From Phycisphaerales bacterium (lineage in GTDB: Bacteria; Planctomycetota; Phycisphaerae; Phycisphaerales; UBA1924), in contig JADZER010000017.1 of NCBI GenBank assembly GCA_020850415.1, forward strand, positions 166,922 through 230,921: a stretch of 64,000 nucleotides of DNA. The letters are read 5' to 3'. The notes beneath the pieces are model-generated. The model worked only from the letters and a program-made list of their open reading frames with translations, was not told where the DNA came from and ran no database searches. Shown piece after piece: positions 17,393-25,116 of this stretch. How positions within the stretch are numbered: the first letter of the stretch is position 1; every line of letters starts with the position of its first letter. Both the position numbers and the translations under genes were made by a program.

Positions 17393-17480
17393 TCACCCAC
17401 TCACCCACTCACCCACTCATCCACTCATCCACTCACCCACTCCTCCACTCACTCCCTCACCCCCTCACCCCCTCACCCAC
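17393..17480. repeat. Octamer tandem repeat (ACTCACCC/ACTCATCC)
   Basis: About ten degenerate copies of an 8-nt unit (CACTCACC, CACTCATC, CACTCCTC) in pure pyrimidine/A composition, ending just before the TACACT box of the first sulfotransferase. Confidence 0.75.
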
Positions 17481-17487
17481 GCCCCCC

Positions 17488-17493
17488 TACACT
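17488..17493 (+). promoter_or_regulatory. -10 box (TACACT) for a leaderless transcript of sulfotransferase 1
   Basis: TACACT, 6 nt (cgcccc), ATG at 17500. No Shine-Dalgarno. Confidence 0.45.
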
Positions 17494-17499
17494 CGCCCC

Positions 17500-19281
17500 A
17501 TGTCCCGTGCGCAGCTGACGAACGCCCAGAACCTGTACGCCGCCCGCAAGTACGCCGAGGCGGAGAAGGTCTGTCGGGAGGCGCTCAAGGCGCGGCCGAA
17601 CGACACCGCGGCGACGCGCCTGCTGGGGCAGATCACCCGGCACACGGGCAGGGCCCCGGAGAGCGTGCAGATCTTCCAGCAGCTCCGCCAGGCGCGCCCG
17701 AACGATGTGCAGCTGCTCGGCGAGCTCGGGGCCAGCCTCGTGATGGCCAACATGCACCCCCAGGCGTTCGGGATGCTGTCGCAGGCGGTGAAGGCGATGC
17801 CCGCGGCGGCGCCGTGGCGGATGTGGATGGGGCGGGCCCTCACCGGCCTGTTCCAGCTCGAGGCGGCGGTGCGCACGCTGGAGCAGGCGCACGAGATGGC
17901 CCCGGACGACCCGGACATCTCGTTCCACCTGGCCAACGCGCTGCTGAACGCGGCAAGGGAGAAGTTCGCCGAACCGCACGCGAGGGCCTACCTCGAGAAG
18001 TTCCCCGACTCGGTCGCGGGCCGCACGATGCTCGCGAAGATCCTCGAGCACCAGGCGCGGCTCGACGAGTCGATCGCGCTGCTGCGCGAGATCCTGGGCG
18101 AAGCGCCGGGCGCTTCGCACGACGCGAACTTCGACCAAGCGGTGGGGGGGCTGATCCGGTGTCTGAACGCCAAGGGCGATCGGGCGGGGGCGATGGCGAT
18201 CTGCGAGGGTGTGGCCGCGGGCTCCCCGCGCCCGAACCTGCTCGCGGCGATGGCGCCGGTCTATCTGCAGCAGCACCGGTACCAGGAGATCCACGACCTG
18301 CTTGGGTCGGTGCTCGACGGGCAGCGGATGCCCGAGCCGGTGCGCGCGGGGCTGCTCTTCTCCCAGGCCGAGGCGCTGCGCGGGCTGAAGGAGCACGACC
18401 GGTCGTTCGAGGCGTTCGTCCGCGCCAACGGCTGCTACCCCGACAGCTACGACCGGGCGCAGAAGGCCCGGGTGTACGACGCGCTGATCGAGACCTTCAG
18501 CGCCGAGCGCATCGGGGGCCCGCGGGCGACGGTCGACGGCTCGCGGTTCGTGTTCATCGTCGGCATGCCGCGCTCGGGCACCTCGCTGGTCGAACAGATC
18601 ATCGACGCGCACCCGCGGGCGTTCGGGGCGGGGGAGCTGGGCACGCTGCCGACGATCGTGGACGCGCTGGCGCGGCGGATCGGCACGCCGCCGCCGATGT
18701 GCTTCGCCAGGGCGCGGTCGGACATGCTCGACGAGGGCGCGAGGATGTACGCCGATCAGGTGGGCGCTCTGGCCCCGGGGGCGGCGATCATCACCGACAA
18801 GCTGCCGCACAACTTCGAGCTGGTGGGGCTGATCAACATCATGCTCCCCGGGGCGCGGGTGATCCACTGCACGCGCGACCCGATCGACAACTGCGTATCG
18901 GCCTTCTGCACGCAGCTGTCGGCGTGGCACAGCTACTCCAACCGCCTGGACACCCTGGGCTGGGCGTACGCCGAGTATGTGCGTCTCATGGCCCACTACC
19001 GGCGTGCCTGCGACCTGCCGCTGCTGGAGGTGGGCTACGAGGCGGTGGTGGGCGACCTGGAGGCCCAGGCCCGGCGGATCATCGGCTTCGTGGGGCTGGA
19101 GTGGGACGACCGGTGCCTGCGGTTCTACGAGACCGACCGGGCGGTGACCACGGCGAGCGTCGACCAGGTCCGCCAACCGATCTATACGAGCTCGGTCGCG
19201 AGGTGGAGGCGGTACGAGCGCCACCTGGGCCCGCTGATCGAGTCGCTCCGGGCCGGGGGGGTGACGCTGGAGGGGGTGTGA
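17500..19281 (+). CDS. TPR-sulfotransferase 1
   Basis: A 593-residue protein. Residues 1-330 are stacked tetratricopeptide-like helical hairpins (NAQNLYAARKYAEAEKVCRE onward). Residues about 350-580 form a Sulfotransfer_3-type domain: the PAPS 5'-phosphosulfate loop FIVGMPRSGTSLVEQI (352-367), then DKLPHNFELVGLI and ARVIHCTRDPIDNCVSAFCT (3'-phosphate binding), and a C-terminal VTTASVDQVRQPIY..RWRRYE segment. Architecture resembles tyrosylprotein or polysaccharide O-sulfotransferases with a TPR substrate arm. No signal peptide, so cytosolic. First of three tandem paralogues; substrate unknown. Confidence 0.9.
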   Translation: MSRAQLTNAQNLYAARKYAEAEKVCREALKARPNDTAATRLLGQITRHTGRAPESVQIFQQLRQARPNDVQLLGELGASLVMANMHPQAFGMLSQAVKAMPAAAPWRMWMGRALTGLFQLEAAVRTLEQAHEMAPDDPDISFHLANALLNAAREKFAEPHARAYLEKFPDSVAGRTMLAKILEHQARLDESIALLREILGEAPGASHDANFDQAVGGLIRCLNAKGDRAGAMAICEGVAAGSPRPNLLAAMAPVYLQQHRYQEIHDLLGSVLDGQRMPEPVRAGLLFSQAEALRGLKEHDRSFEAFVRANGCYPDSYDRAQKARVYDALIETFSAERIGGPRATVDGSRFVFIVGMPRSGTSLVEQIIDAHPRAFGAGELGTLPTIVDALARRIGTPPPMCFARARSDMLDEGARMYADQVGALAPGAAIITDKLPHNFELVGLINIMLPGARVIHCTRDPIDNCVSAFCTQLSAWHSYSNRLDTLGWAYAEYVRLMAHYRRACDLPLLEVGYEAVVGDLEAQARRIIGFVGLEWDDRCLRFYETDRAVTTASVDQVRQPIYTSSVARWRRYERHLGPLIESLRAGGVTLEGV

Positions 19282-19288
19282 GGGCTGC

Positions 19289-19294
19289 TATAGT
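19289..19294 (+). promoter_or_regulatory. -10 box (TATAGT) for a leaderless transcript of sulfotransferase 2
   Basis: TATAGT, 6 nt (cggccc), ATG at 19301. It implies that the second gene can be transcribed independently although only 19 bp follow the preceding stop. Confidence 0.5.
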
Positions 19295-19300
19295 CGGCCC

Positions 19301-21070
19301 ATGCAACTCCCGGTGGAAGAACAACTTCCGGCGTGCCTGGCGCTGCTGCGCCAGGACCGGATCGACGAGGCGGCCGAGGTCGCCGGGGCGATGGCCCGGG
19401 AGCACCCCCACGACCCGCGGACACGGTTCGCGATGGCCCTGGTCGACCGGCATCGGGGGAAGGCCGAGAGCGCGCTGGCCTCGCTGGAACGGCTGACCAA
19501 GGAGCTGCCCCAGAACCCGCTGATTCTCTTGGAATACGCGAGCACGCTGGTGATGACCGGCCGGCCGGACGAGGCGGTCCCGATCCTCAGCTCGATGTCC
19601 GCGGCGTCGCCGGGACAGGTGCTCCCGGTGTTCTGGCTGGGCCAGGCACACCTCCGTGCGTTCCGGGGCCCGGACGCGGTGGAGTGCTTCGAACGGGTGC
19701 GCCAGATCGCGCCGCAGAACCAGCAGGTGCTCCAGCCTCTCGGCGCGGCGTACCTGGCCTCCGGGCGTCCGACCGACGCCGAACGGGTGCTCCGGGGGAT
19801 CCTGGCGCAGCGACCGGCAGACCTCGAGGCTCTGGGCACGCTCGCGGCGACGCTCGAGCAGCAGGACCGGCTGGGGGAGGCGATCCCGGTGTTCCGCAAG
19901 ATGCTTGAGTACCAGCCCGGCCACCCCCGTGCGGTGGCGGGCCTCGCGAGGGCGCTCCAGGCCGAGGGCAAGCGGGCCGAGGCGGTCGCGCTGCTGCGCC
20001 CGGCGTTCGAGAGCGACCGTCCGACGCCGGTCGTGGTGTCCACCTTCGCCGGCCTGTGCGAGAGCCCCGAGGACCGGCGCGCCTGCGCAATGGTCGCCGA
20101 CCGGCTGCTGGGCGATCGGACCATCCCCGCGCCAGACCGGGCCGGGCTTTGCTTCGCGTCCGGGCGCCTGCTGGAGCAGGACGGCAGGTTCGAGGAGGCG
20201 TTCGCGTTCTTCCAGCAGGGCAACCTCATGACGGCGCCCAGCGTCCGCGAGGTCGATCGGGCCCAGCTGACCGACGAGCTGATCGCGACCTTTACGCCCG
20301 AGGCGATGAAAGCTCTGCCGCGGGCGACGGGCTCGTCGGACCGGCCGGTGTTCATCCTCGGCATGCCGCGGTCGGGCACGACGCTGGTGGAGCAGATCCT
20401 CGCCGCACACCCCGGGGTGCACGCCGCCGGGGAGCTCCAGGAACTGCGTCGGATCTGGCGCGACCTTGTCAAGTCCCGCGCCGGGGTGCTGGGGCTCTCG
20501 CGTCTGACGGCGATCGATGTGAACGGCGCGGCGGACCGGTACCTCAAACACCTGGAGCGGTTGGACGCCCGGGCGCGCCGGGTGACCGACAAGATGCCGC
20601 ACAACTTCGAGCAGCTCGGGCTGATCAACCTGTGCTTCCCGAACGCGCGGGTGATCCACTGCGTCCGGGACCCGATGGACACCTGCCTGTCGTGCTACAC
20701 GACGCAGTTCGGCCTGGCGCACGGGTACTCGACCGACCTCGGGGCGCTCGGGCGGGCGTACGGCCAGTACCGCAGGCTCATGGCGCACTGGCGCGGGGTG
20801 CTGGATGTGCCGATGATGGAGGTTGTGTACGAGGAGCTGGTGGGCGATCTGGAGACGCACGCGCGCCGGATCGTGGAGCACGCGGGCCTGGCGTGGGACG
20901 ACGCATGCCTGCGGTTCTACGAGGCCGGGCGGCGCGTGACGACCGCGAGCGTGAACCAGGTGCGCAGGCCGATCTACACCACCTCGGTGGGGCGGTGGAG
21001 GGCGTACGCCGAGTATCTTCGCCCGCTGCGCGAGGCCCTCGCCGGCGCGGGCGTGCCGTTGTCCGAATGA
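19301..21070 (+). CDS. TPR-sulfotransferase 2
   Basis: A 589-residue paralogue of its neighbours. TPR-like N-terminal half (LPACLALLRQDRIDEAAEVA onward, with HPRAVAGLARALQAEGKRAE). PAPS loop FILGMPRSGTTLVEQI (351-366), DKMPHNFEQLGLINLCFPNA, then RVIHCVRDPMDTCLSCYTTQ, and the C-terminal TTASVNQVRRPIYTTSVGRW. It differs from paralogue 1 by Met for Leu in the DK[LM]PHNF motif and by a Ser-Cys-Tyr acceptor-side loop. Presumably sulfates a different residue or glycan. Confidence 0.9.
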   Translation: MQLPVEEQLPACLALLRQDRIDEAAEVAGAMAREHPHDPRTRFAMALVDRHRGKAESALASLERLTKELPQNPLILLEYASTLVMTGRPDEAVPILSSMSAASPGQVLPVFWLGQAHLRAFRGPDAVECFERVRQIAPQNQQVLQPLGAAYLASGRPTDAERVLRGILAQRPADLEALGTLAATLEQQDRLGEAIPVFRKMLEYQPGHPRAVAGLARALQAEGKRAEAVALLRPAFESDRPTPVVVSTFAGLCESPEDRRACAMVADRLLGDRTIPAPDRAGLCFASGRLLEQDGRFEEAFAFFQQGNLMTAPSVREVDRAQLTDELIATFTPEAMKALPRATGSSDRPVFILGMPRSGTTLVEQILAAHPGVHAAGELQELRRIWRDLVKSRAGVLGLSRLTAIDVNGAADRYLKHLERLDARARRVTDKMPHNFEQLGLINLCFPNARVIHCVRDPMDTCLSCYTTQFGLAHGYSTDLGALGRAYGQYRRLMAHWRGVLDVPMMEVVYEELVGDLETHARRIVEHAGLAWDDACLRFYEAGRRVTTASVNQVRRPIYTTSVGRWRAYAEYLRPLREALAGAGVPLSE

Positions 21071-21117
21071 ACGACCGGCCGGGATCCCGTCCCGGTCCAG
21101 AGAGATAGTTGAGAGAG

Positions 21118-22920
21118 ATGACGATGCAGGACAGCCCCATGACACTCGAGCACGCGCTCCGGCTCTTCCAGGAGGGCAGCCTCAACGAGGCGGGCAGGGC
21201 GTGCATCGCGCTGCTGCAGAGCCAGCCGCAGCATGTCCAGGCCATGCGTCTGCTGGCGACGATCGCGCGCCAGACCGAGCAGCCGGAGATGGCGGTGGAC
21301 ACGCTGCGATACGCGATGCAGCTCGAACCGGGCAACCCCGATCTGGCGGGCGAGATGGGCGCGAGCCTGGTGATGGCCGGAAAGCCCGAGATCGCGACCG
21401 AGATGCTCGAGGCGCTGGTCAAGGCCCTGCCCCGGAGCGCGGTGGCCAACTACTGGCTCGGGCACTGCTACATGGCGCAGTTCTACGGCACGAAGGCGGC
21501 CAGGCACTTCCAGAAGGCCTACGAGCTCGACCCCACAAACGACACGATCCTGCGGATGATCGGGCTCTCGTTGCTCACCGCCGGGCGCGGGCGCGACGCC
21601 GAGCCCTGGCTGCGCCGGTATGTGCAGAACCACCCCGACCGGGCCCACGGCTGGGCCGACCTCTCCACCGCGATGCAGCAGCAGATCAGGCTCGAGGAGG
21701 GGGCCGAGTACGACCGGCGGGCGCTGGCGATCGAGCCGGACAACGCCGCGGCGATCGCGAGCCTGGCGCGGCACTACCGCACCTACGGCAACTACGACGA
21801 GGCGTTCCGGATCGTGCGCGAGGGGCTGGAGCGCCTCGGGCCCGAGCCGAGCCTGGCGGCGGTCTTCAGCTTCTTGTGCGACCGGGACGGGATGGCCGAG
21901 GAGGGCATCCAGGTTCTCGAGCGGTCGTTCGCGGAGCGGAACCCCAAGTCCCGCCACGGGCTGATCGGGCCCTACTTCGGCCTGGGCCGGCTCTATGAGC
22001 GCACGAAGGACTACGACAAGGCGTGGGCGGCGTTCAAGACCGCCAACGACATGTACGCGCCGCTGTACAACGCCCAGCTCGCCGAGACGCACACGGCGGA
22101 GGTGATGAACACCTTCAACTCGTGGACGCTGAGCGTGATGCCCAAGGCGACGATCGACACGAGCCGCCCGATCTTTATCGTCGGCATGACCCGCTCGGGC
22201 ACGACGCTGACCGAGCAGATCCTGAGCTCGCACCCGGGGTGCTTCGGCGCCGGCGAGCTGCTGGTGCTGCCCGAGCTGGGGACCGAGCTGGGCCGGCGCC
22301 TGGGCGGGCGGTACCCGACGGCGATCAACAACATCACGCCCGAGCTGGCCAACGAGTTCGCGGGGAGGTACCTGGACCATCTGCGGGCGCTGGACCCCGA
22401 CGCCAAGCATGTGGTGGACAAGCTGCCGCACAACTTCCGCAATGTGGGGCTGATGTGCGTGCTGTTCCCGCAGGCGCGGATCATCCACTGCATCCGCAAC
22501 CCGCTTGATGTGTGCGTGTCGAACTACGGCACGCCGCTGTCGCCCCGCAACACCTGGCGCCCGAGGCTCGAGACGCTGGCCCACTCGTACAACGAGTACC
22601 GCAAGCTGATGGACCACTGGCGGCGGGAGGCGACGCTGCCGATCCTGGATGTGGTGTACGAGGACACGGTGAACAATGTGGAGAAGCAGGCCCGGCGGAT
22701 CATCGAGTTCGTGGGCTTGGAGTGGGACGACCGGTGTCTGCAGTTCCACAAGCATGCGCGGGCCGTGACGACGGCCAGCACCGACCAGGTCCGCAAGCCC
22801 ATCTACCAGAGCTCCAAGCAGCGGTGGAAGCGGTACGAGAAGCACATCGGCCCGCTCATCGAGGGGCTCAAGGCCGGCGGGACGAACATCGACCGCCCGT
22901 TCGATGTCGAGCCGTTGTAG
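21118..22920 (+). CDS. TPR-sulfotransferase 3
   Basis: A 600-residue paralogue. The start is ambiguous: ATG at 21118 or 21124, with a TTG at 21109 also in frame; GAGAGAG lies just upstream of 21118. TPR-like half (LEHALRLFQEGSLNEAGRAC, YWLGHCYMAQFYGTKAARHF). The PAPS loop is FIVGMTRSGTTLTEQI (about 353-368) with Thr replacing Pro seen in the other two copies. DKLPHNFRNVGLMCVLFPQA, ARIIHCIRNPLDVCVSNYGT (RNP instead of RDP) and TTASTDQVRKPIYQSS follow. 47 bp after copy 2; probably a tandem duplication with diverged substrate choice. Confidence 0.9.
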   Translation: MTMQDSPMTLEHALRLFQEGSLNEAGRACIALLQSQPQHVQAMRLLATIARQTEQPEMAVDTLRYAMQLEPGNPDLAGEMGASLVMAGKPEIATEMLEALVKALPRSAVANYWLGHCYMAQFYGTKAARHFQKAYELDPTNDTILRMIGLSLLTAGRGRDAEPWLRRYVQNHPDRAHGWADLSTAMQQQIRLEEGAEYDRRALAIEPDNAAAIASLARHYRTYGNYDEAFRIVREGLERLGPEPSLAAVFSFLCDRDGMAEEGIQVLERSFAERNPKSRHGLIGPYFGLGRLYERTKDYDKAWAAFKTANDMYAPLYNAQLAETHTAEVMNTFNSWTLSVMPKATIDTSRPIFIVGMTRSGTTLTEQILSSHPGCFGAGELLVLPELGTELGRRLGGRYPTAINNITPELANEFAGRYLDHLRALDPDAKHVVDKLPHNFRNVGLMCVLFPQARIIHCIRNPLDVCVSNYGTPLSPRNTWRPRLETLAHSYNEYRKLMDHWRREATLPILDVVYEDTVNNVEKQARRIIEFVGLEWDDRCLQFHKHARAVTTASTDQVRKPIYQSSKQRWKRYEKHIGPLIEGLKAGGTNIDRPFDVEPL

Positions 22921-23900
22921 CCCGTGGCCGGGTCCCTCCCCGGTGCGCTCCGTCTAGGCCGTTCAGGCCGCCGCCCCCGCGCCGACCTCGAGTGGCGAGG
23001 GCGCGAGCGGTAGCCTGCGCGCACGGGCTCGGGCACGCGCATGCTCCGCCCACCCGCTGGCACTTCCGGGCCCGCTCGGGCCGAGGCCGCGCCGGGTGCG
23101 GGGAGAAGAAGGGCGGGGTTGCGGGGATGAGGGTGGAGGAGTTGGGTTGGGGGGGCGCGGGGGGGCGCGCGGCTGACGCGGCACGGGCGCGTGGGGCGCG
23201 GGGGAGGGGGGGGGGGGAGGGGGGAAGCGGCGGAGCGACGGGGTGACGGAGGGGGAGACTGACCCGGCGCACCCGGCGCACCCGGCGCGGCTGGTCCGCC
23301 TGACGCCGCGACGGTCGACGCCGCGGTGATCGGATTGAACGCGAAGGGCGCGAAGGGCTCGAAGGGCTCGGAGGGAGGCGGGTTCACCACAGAGGTAGAG
23401 AGATCGCAGAGGGGAGGTGGAGGGGTGTGTCGGGAGGGGGAATGGTGGGTGTGTGGGGGAGGGGTGTGTGGAGGGGTGTAGTGGGTGTGTGGAGTAGGGG
23501 TGTGTGGAGTACGGGTGGGTCGGAGGTGGCGGGTGGCGGGGGGATGAGGGGGGCGCGCGGGGCGCGGGGGTGCGGGGCGTCGGGCGGGTGCGGGGCGTCG
23601 TGCGGCGGCGGGGCGTCGGGCGGGCGCGGGGGCCGCGGGGGCGAGCTCGCGGAGGACCTCGGCGGCCTCGGCGGCGATCTGGTCGTCGCGGGCCTGGTGC
23701 TTGAGGGCCCGGAGCTCCTCGTAGGCGTCGCGGATGTGGGGCAGTCGGAGCCAGAGGGCCAGGGCGGTGAGGGGGAGGGAGTGGGCGGCCGCGTAGGCGG
23801 AGATGGAGGGGGCGGCGTCGAGGGCTTGGAGGAGGGCGGATTCGGGAGGCTTGAGGCCCGAGGCTTGAGGGGTGAGGATGGAGAAGGTGGCGGGGGGCAT
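22803..23900 (-). CDS. Hypothetical helical protein with low-complexity proline-rich tail (doubtful 3' half)
   Basis: Only the N-terminal about 95 residues look like a real protein: ESALLQALDAAPSISAYAAA, ALALWLRLPHIRDAYEELRA, DDQIAAEAAEVLRELA, helical and reminiscent of small DNA-binding or terminase-like HTH segments. After that the frame runs through Ala/Pro/Arg- and Thr/Pro/His-rich strings that are produced by the tandem DNA repeats of this region, and its last 118 bases overlap sulfotransferase 3 on the other strand. A shorter product or a decayed gene is likely. Function unknown. Confidence 0.35.
   Translation of the reverse strand: MPPATFSILTPQASGLKPPESALLQALDAAPSISAYAAAHSLPLTALALWLRLPHIRDAYEELRALKHQARDDQIAAEAAEVLRELAPAAPAPARRPAAARRPAPARRPAPPRPARPPHPPATRHLRPTRTPHTPTPHTHYTPPHTPPPHTHHSPSRHTPPPPLCDLSTSVVNPPPSEPFEPFAPFAFNPITAASTVAASGGPAAPGAPGAPGQSPPPSPRRSAASPLPPPPPPRPTRPCRVSRAPPRAPPTQLLHPHPRNPALLLPAPGAASARAGPEVPAGGRSMRVPEPVRAGYRSRPRHSRSARGRRPERPRRSAPGRDPATGYNGSTSNGRSMFVPPALSPSMSGPMCFSYRFHRCLELW
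22921..23340. other. Gene-poor G-rich spacer
   Basis: No gene supported except the doubtful antisense frame. It includes long G runs around 23190-23225 on the plus strand that could form G-quadruplexes. Confidence 0.4.
23341..23412. repeat. GCGAAGGGC / CACAGAG short repeat block
   Basis: Three to four copies of a GCGAAGGGC-like 9-mer (23341-23371) followed by ACCACAGAGGTAGAGAGATC (from 23387). Such strings recur as intergenic low-complexity blocks in many environmental genomes. Confidence 0.55.
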
Positions 23901-24000
23901 GGTGGTCTGCTGGTAGTGTACGGCAGGGGATTGGTTCGTGCAAGGGGTTTAGTCGGTATATCCGAGAGATTGCGCGCGCGGGTGGGTGTTGGGGGGAAAA

Positions 24001-24105
24001 AAGCGGCAAAGCAGCAAAGCAGCAAAGCAGCAAAGCGGCAAGGCAGCAAGGCAGCGAGACAGCGAGGCAGCGAGGCAGCAAGGCGGCCAAGCGGGAAAGC
24101 GGCAA
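24001..24105. repeat. Octamer tandem repeat (GCAGCAAA, degrading to GCAGCGAG)
   Basis: About twelve near-contiguous copies of an 8-nt unit, nearly perfect at the left end (GCAAAGCAGCAAAGCAGCAA) and drifting to GCAGCGAG and GCGGCCAA on the right. It translates as Gln/Lys/Ser/Ala strings in all frames. Confidence 0.8.
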
Positions 24106-24133
24106 ATTAAGGCGGGGTGGGAGGGGGGCGGGG

Positions 24134-24391
24134 TCAGTCGTCGAGGTCGTAGTCGAAGTGCTGGGAGGGGGTGCGCGGGCCGCCGATCCGGATGCGCGTC
24201 TGGGTCAGCGAGCCATCGACCTCGATCTCCAGCATCGCGGGGCCCGCGGGTATGGTCTCGGGCGTGCGGCAGCGGAAGTGGGTCGGGCCGACCTGGCCGA
24301 GCCGGATGACGCGGTCGGGGAGGCGGAGGGTGAGGCGGACGGTGGCGGAGTGGGCGCCTGGGGTTGGGCTGGGGGGTGGGGTGTGGGGCAT
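24134..24391 (-). CDS. Small beta-rich hypothetical protein
   Basis: An 85-residue protein (MPHTPPPSPTPGAHSATVRL, DRVIRLGQVGPTHFRCRTPE, acidic tail FDYDLDD). Beta-strand-rich pattern with codon positions typical of real genes here. The ATG at 24391 is preferred over an upstream ATG at 24454 because a TATCTT box lies 7 nt before it, fitting the leaderless pattern, and because 24454 falls in a duplicated dinD scrap. No family recognised. Confidence 0.55.
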   Translation of the reverse strand: MPHTPPPSPTPGAHSATVRLTLRLPDRVIRLGQVGPTHFRCRTPETIPAGPAMLEIEVDGSLTQTRIRIGGPRTPSQHFDYDLDD

Positions 24392-24398
24392 CCGGGTG

Positions 24399-24404
24399 AA
24401 GATA
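24399..24404 (-). promoter_or_regulatory. -10 box (TATCTT) for a leaderless transcript of the small hypothetical
   Basis: On the minus strand TATCTT, 7 nt (cacccgg), ATG at 24391. Confidence 0.4.
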
Positions 24405-24448
24405 GAGGAAGCCCGGGCTTGCGCCTTGGGGCTGCTTTGAGGCGGCGT

Positions 24449-24479
24449 GACCATTTTGCTGGGGTCAGCACAATGGTCG
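24449..24479 (+). pseudogene. Short duplicated scrap of dinD
   Basis: Aligned by eye, this 31-bp stretch matches 24902-24932 inside the dinD fragment at 27 of 31 bases, including 15 identical in a row (TCAGCACAATGGTCG). It matches only this core of the gene. Confidence 0.55.
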
Positions 24480-24715
24480 GGGCGGGCTGAGGGGCCGGAC
24501 GGGGGTCCGGCGGCGTGGTGGTCGGGTGGGGAGACCGGGATGGGGTCGTGGAGCGGGTGTGTAGGGATGCGGGAGTGCGGTTGGTGCGGGTGGAGGGGTG
24601 GGATGTGCGGGGCCCGGAGTTCACCCAGGGCCGAGAGATTGTCTGGCGTTCGTCCGGTATACTCCTGCGATCCCGCAGCTAGTCGTTGCGAGAAGAGCCA
24701 CAATAGGGGCTGGCC

Positions 24716-24961
24716 ATGAAGGAGGATCTGGTCCGGCGGCTCTTTGGCGCGTTTGACGCGATGGTCAGAACCCGAGAGGGAGTGGAGCACTGGCACGCCC
24801 GCAAATTACAGGAGGCGTTGGGGTACGCCCAGTGGCTGAACTTCGCTGAGGCGATCGAACGGGCCAGGACGATTTGCAAGAACAGCGGCCGGAAGCCTCA
24901 AGACCATTCTGCTGACATCAGCACAATGGTCGAGCTGGGGTCCGGGGCCAAGCGGGAGCTC
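24716..24961 (+). pseudogene. dinD: Truncated dinD-like gene (N-terminal 82 residues)
   Basis: The first 82 residues match the DinD N-terminal pattern: FDAMVRTREGVEHWHARKLQ, EALGYAQWLNFAEAIERA, CKNSGRKPQDHSADISTMVE, LGSGAKRE. Full DinD is about 270 residues. After GAKREL the frame drifts into unrelated sequence and runs on to 25120, overlapping the methyltransferase start by 4 bp. DinD is a DNA-damage-inducible protein in enterobacteria and often travels with restriction and mobile genes. Here it is probably a 3'-truncated remnant left when the restriction-modification cassette landed. Expression of the short form is possible. Confidence 0.7.
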
Positions 24962-25116
24962 GAGCTGCGGCGGATTCGGAACCGGGTGGAGGAGTCCGAA
25001 CCGCGCATCGCAGATAGCTCCACTGCTTGGGCTAACAGGTGCCTTCACCCCAAGCGGCAGTGGGCCGGCGTCTCGGGTAGAATGCTCCCGAGGTGCCTTT
25101 CGGGAGTACGGAGCGC

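Noticed and set aside
24001..24105. The GCAGCAAA array as a possible CRISPR
   Set aside because: The unit is 8 nt and contiguous, with no spacers and no cas genes in the window.
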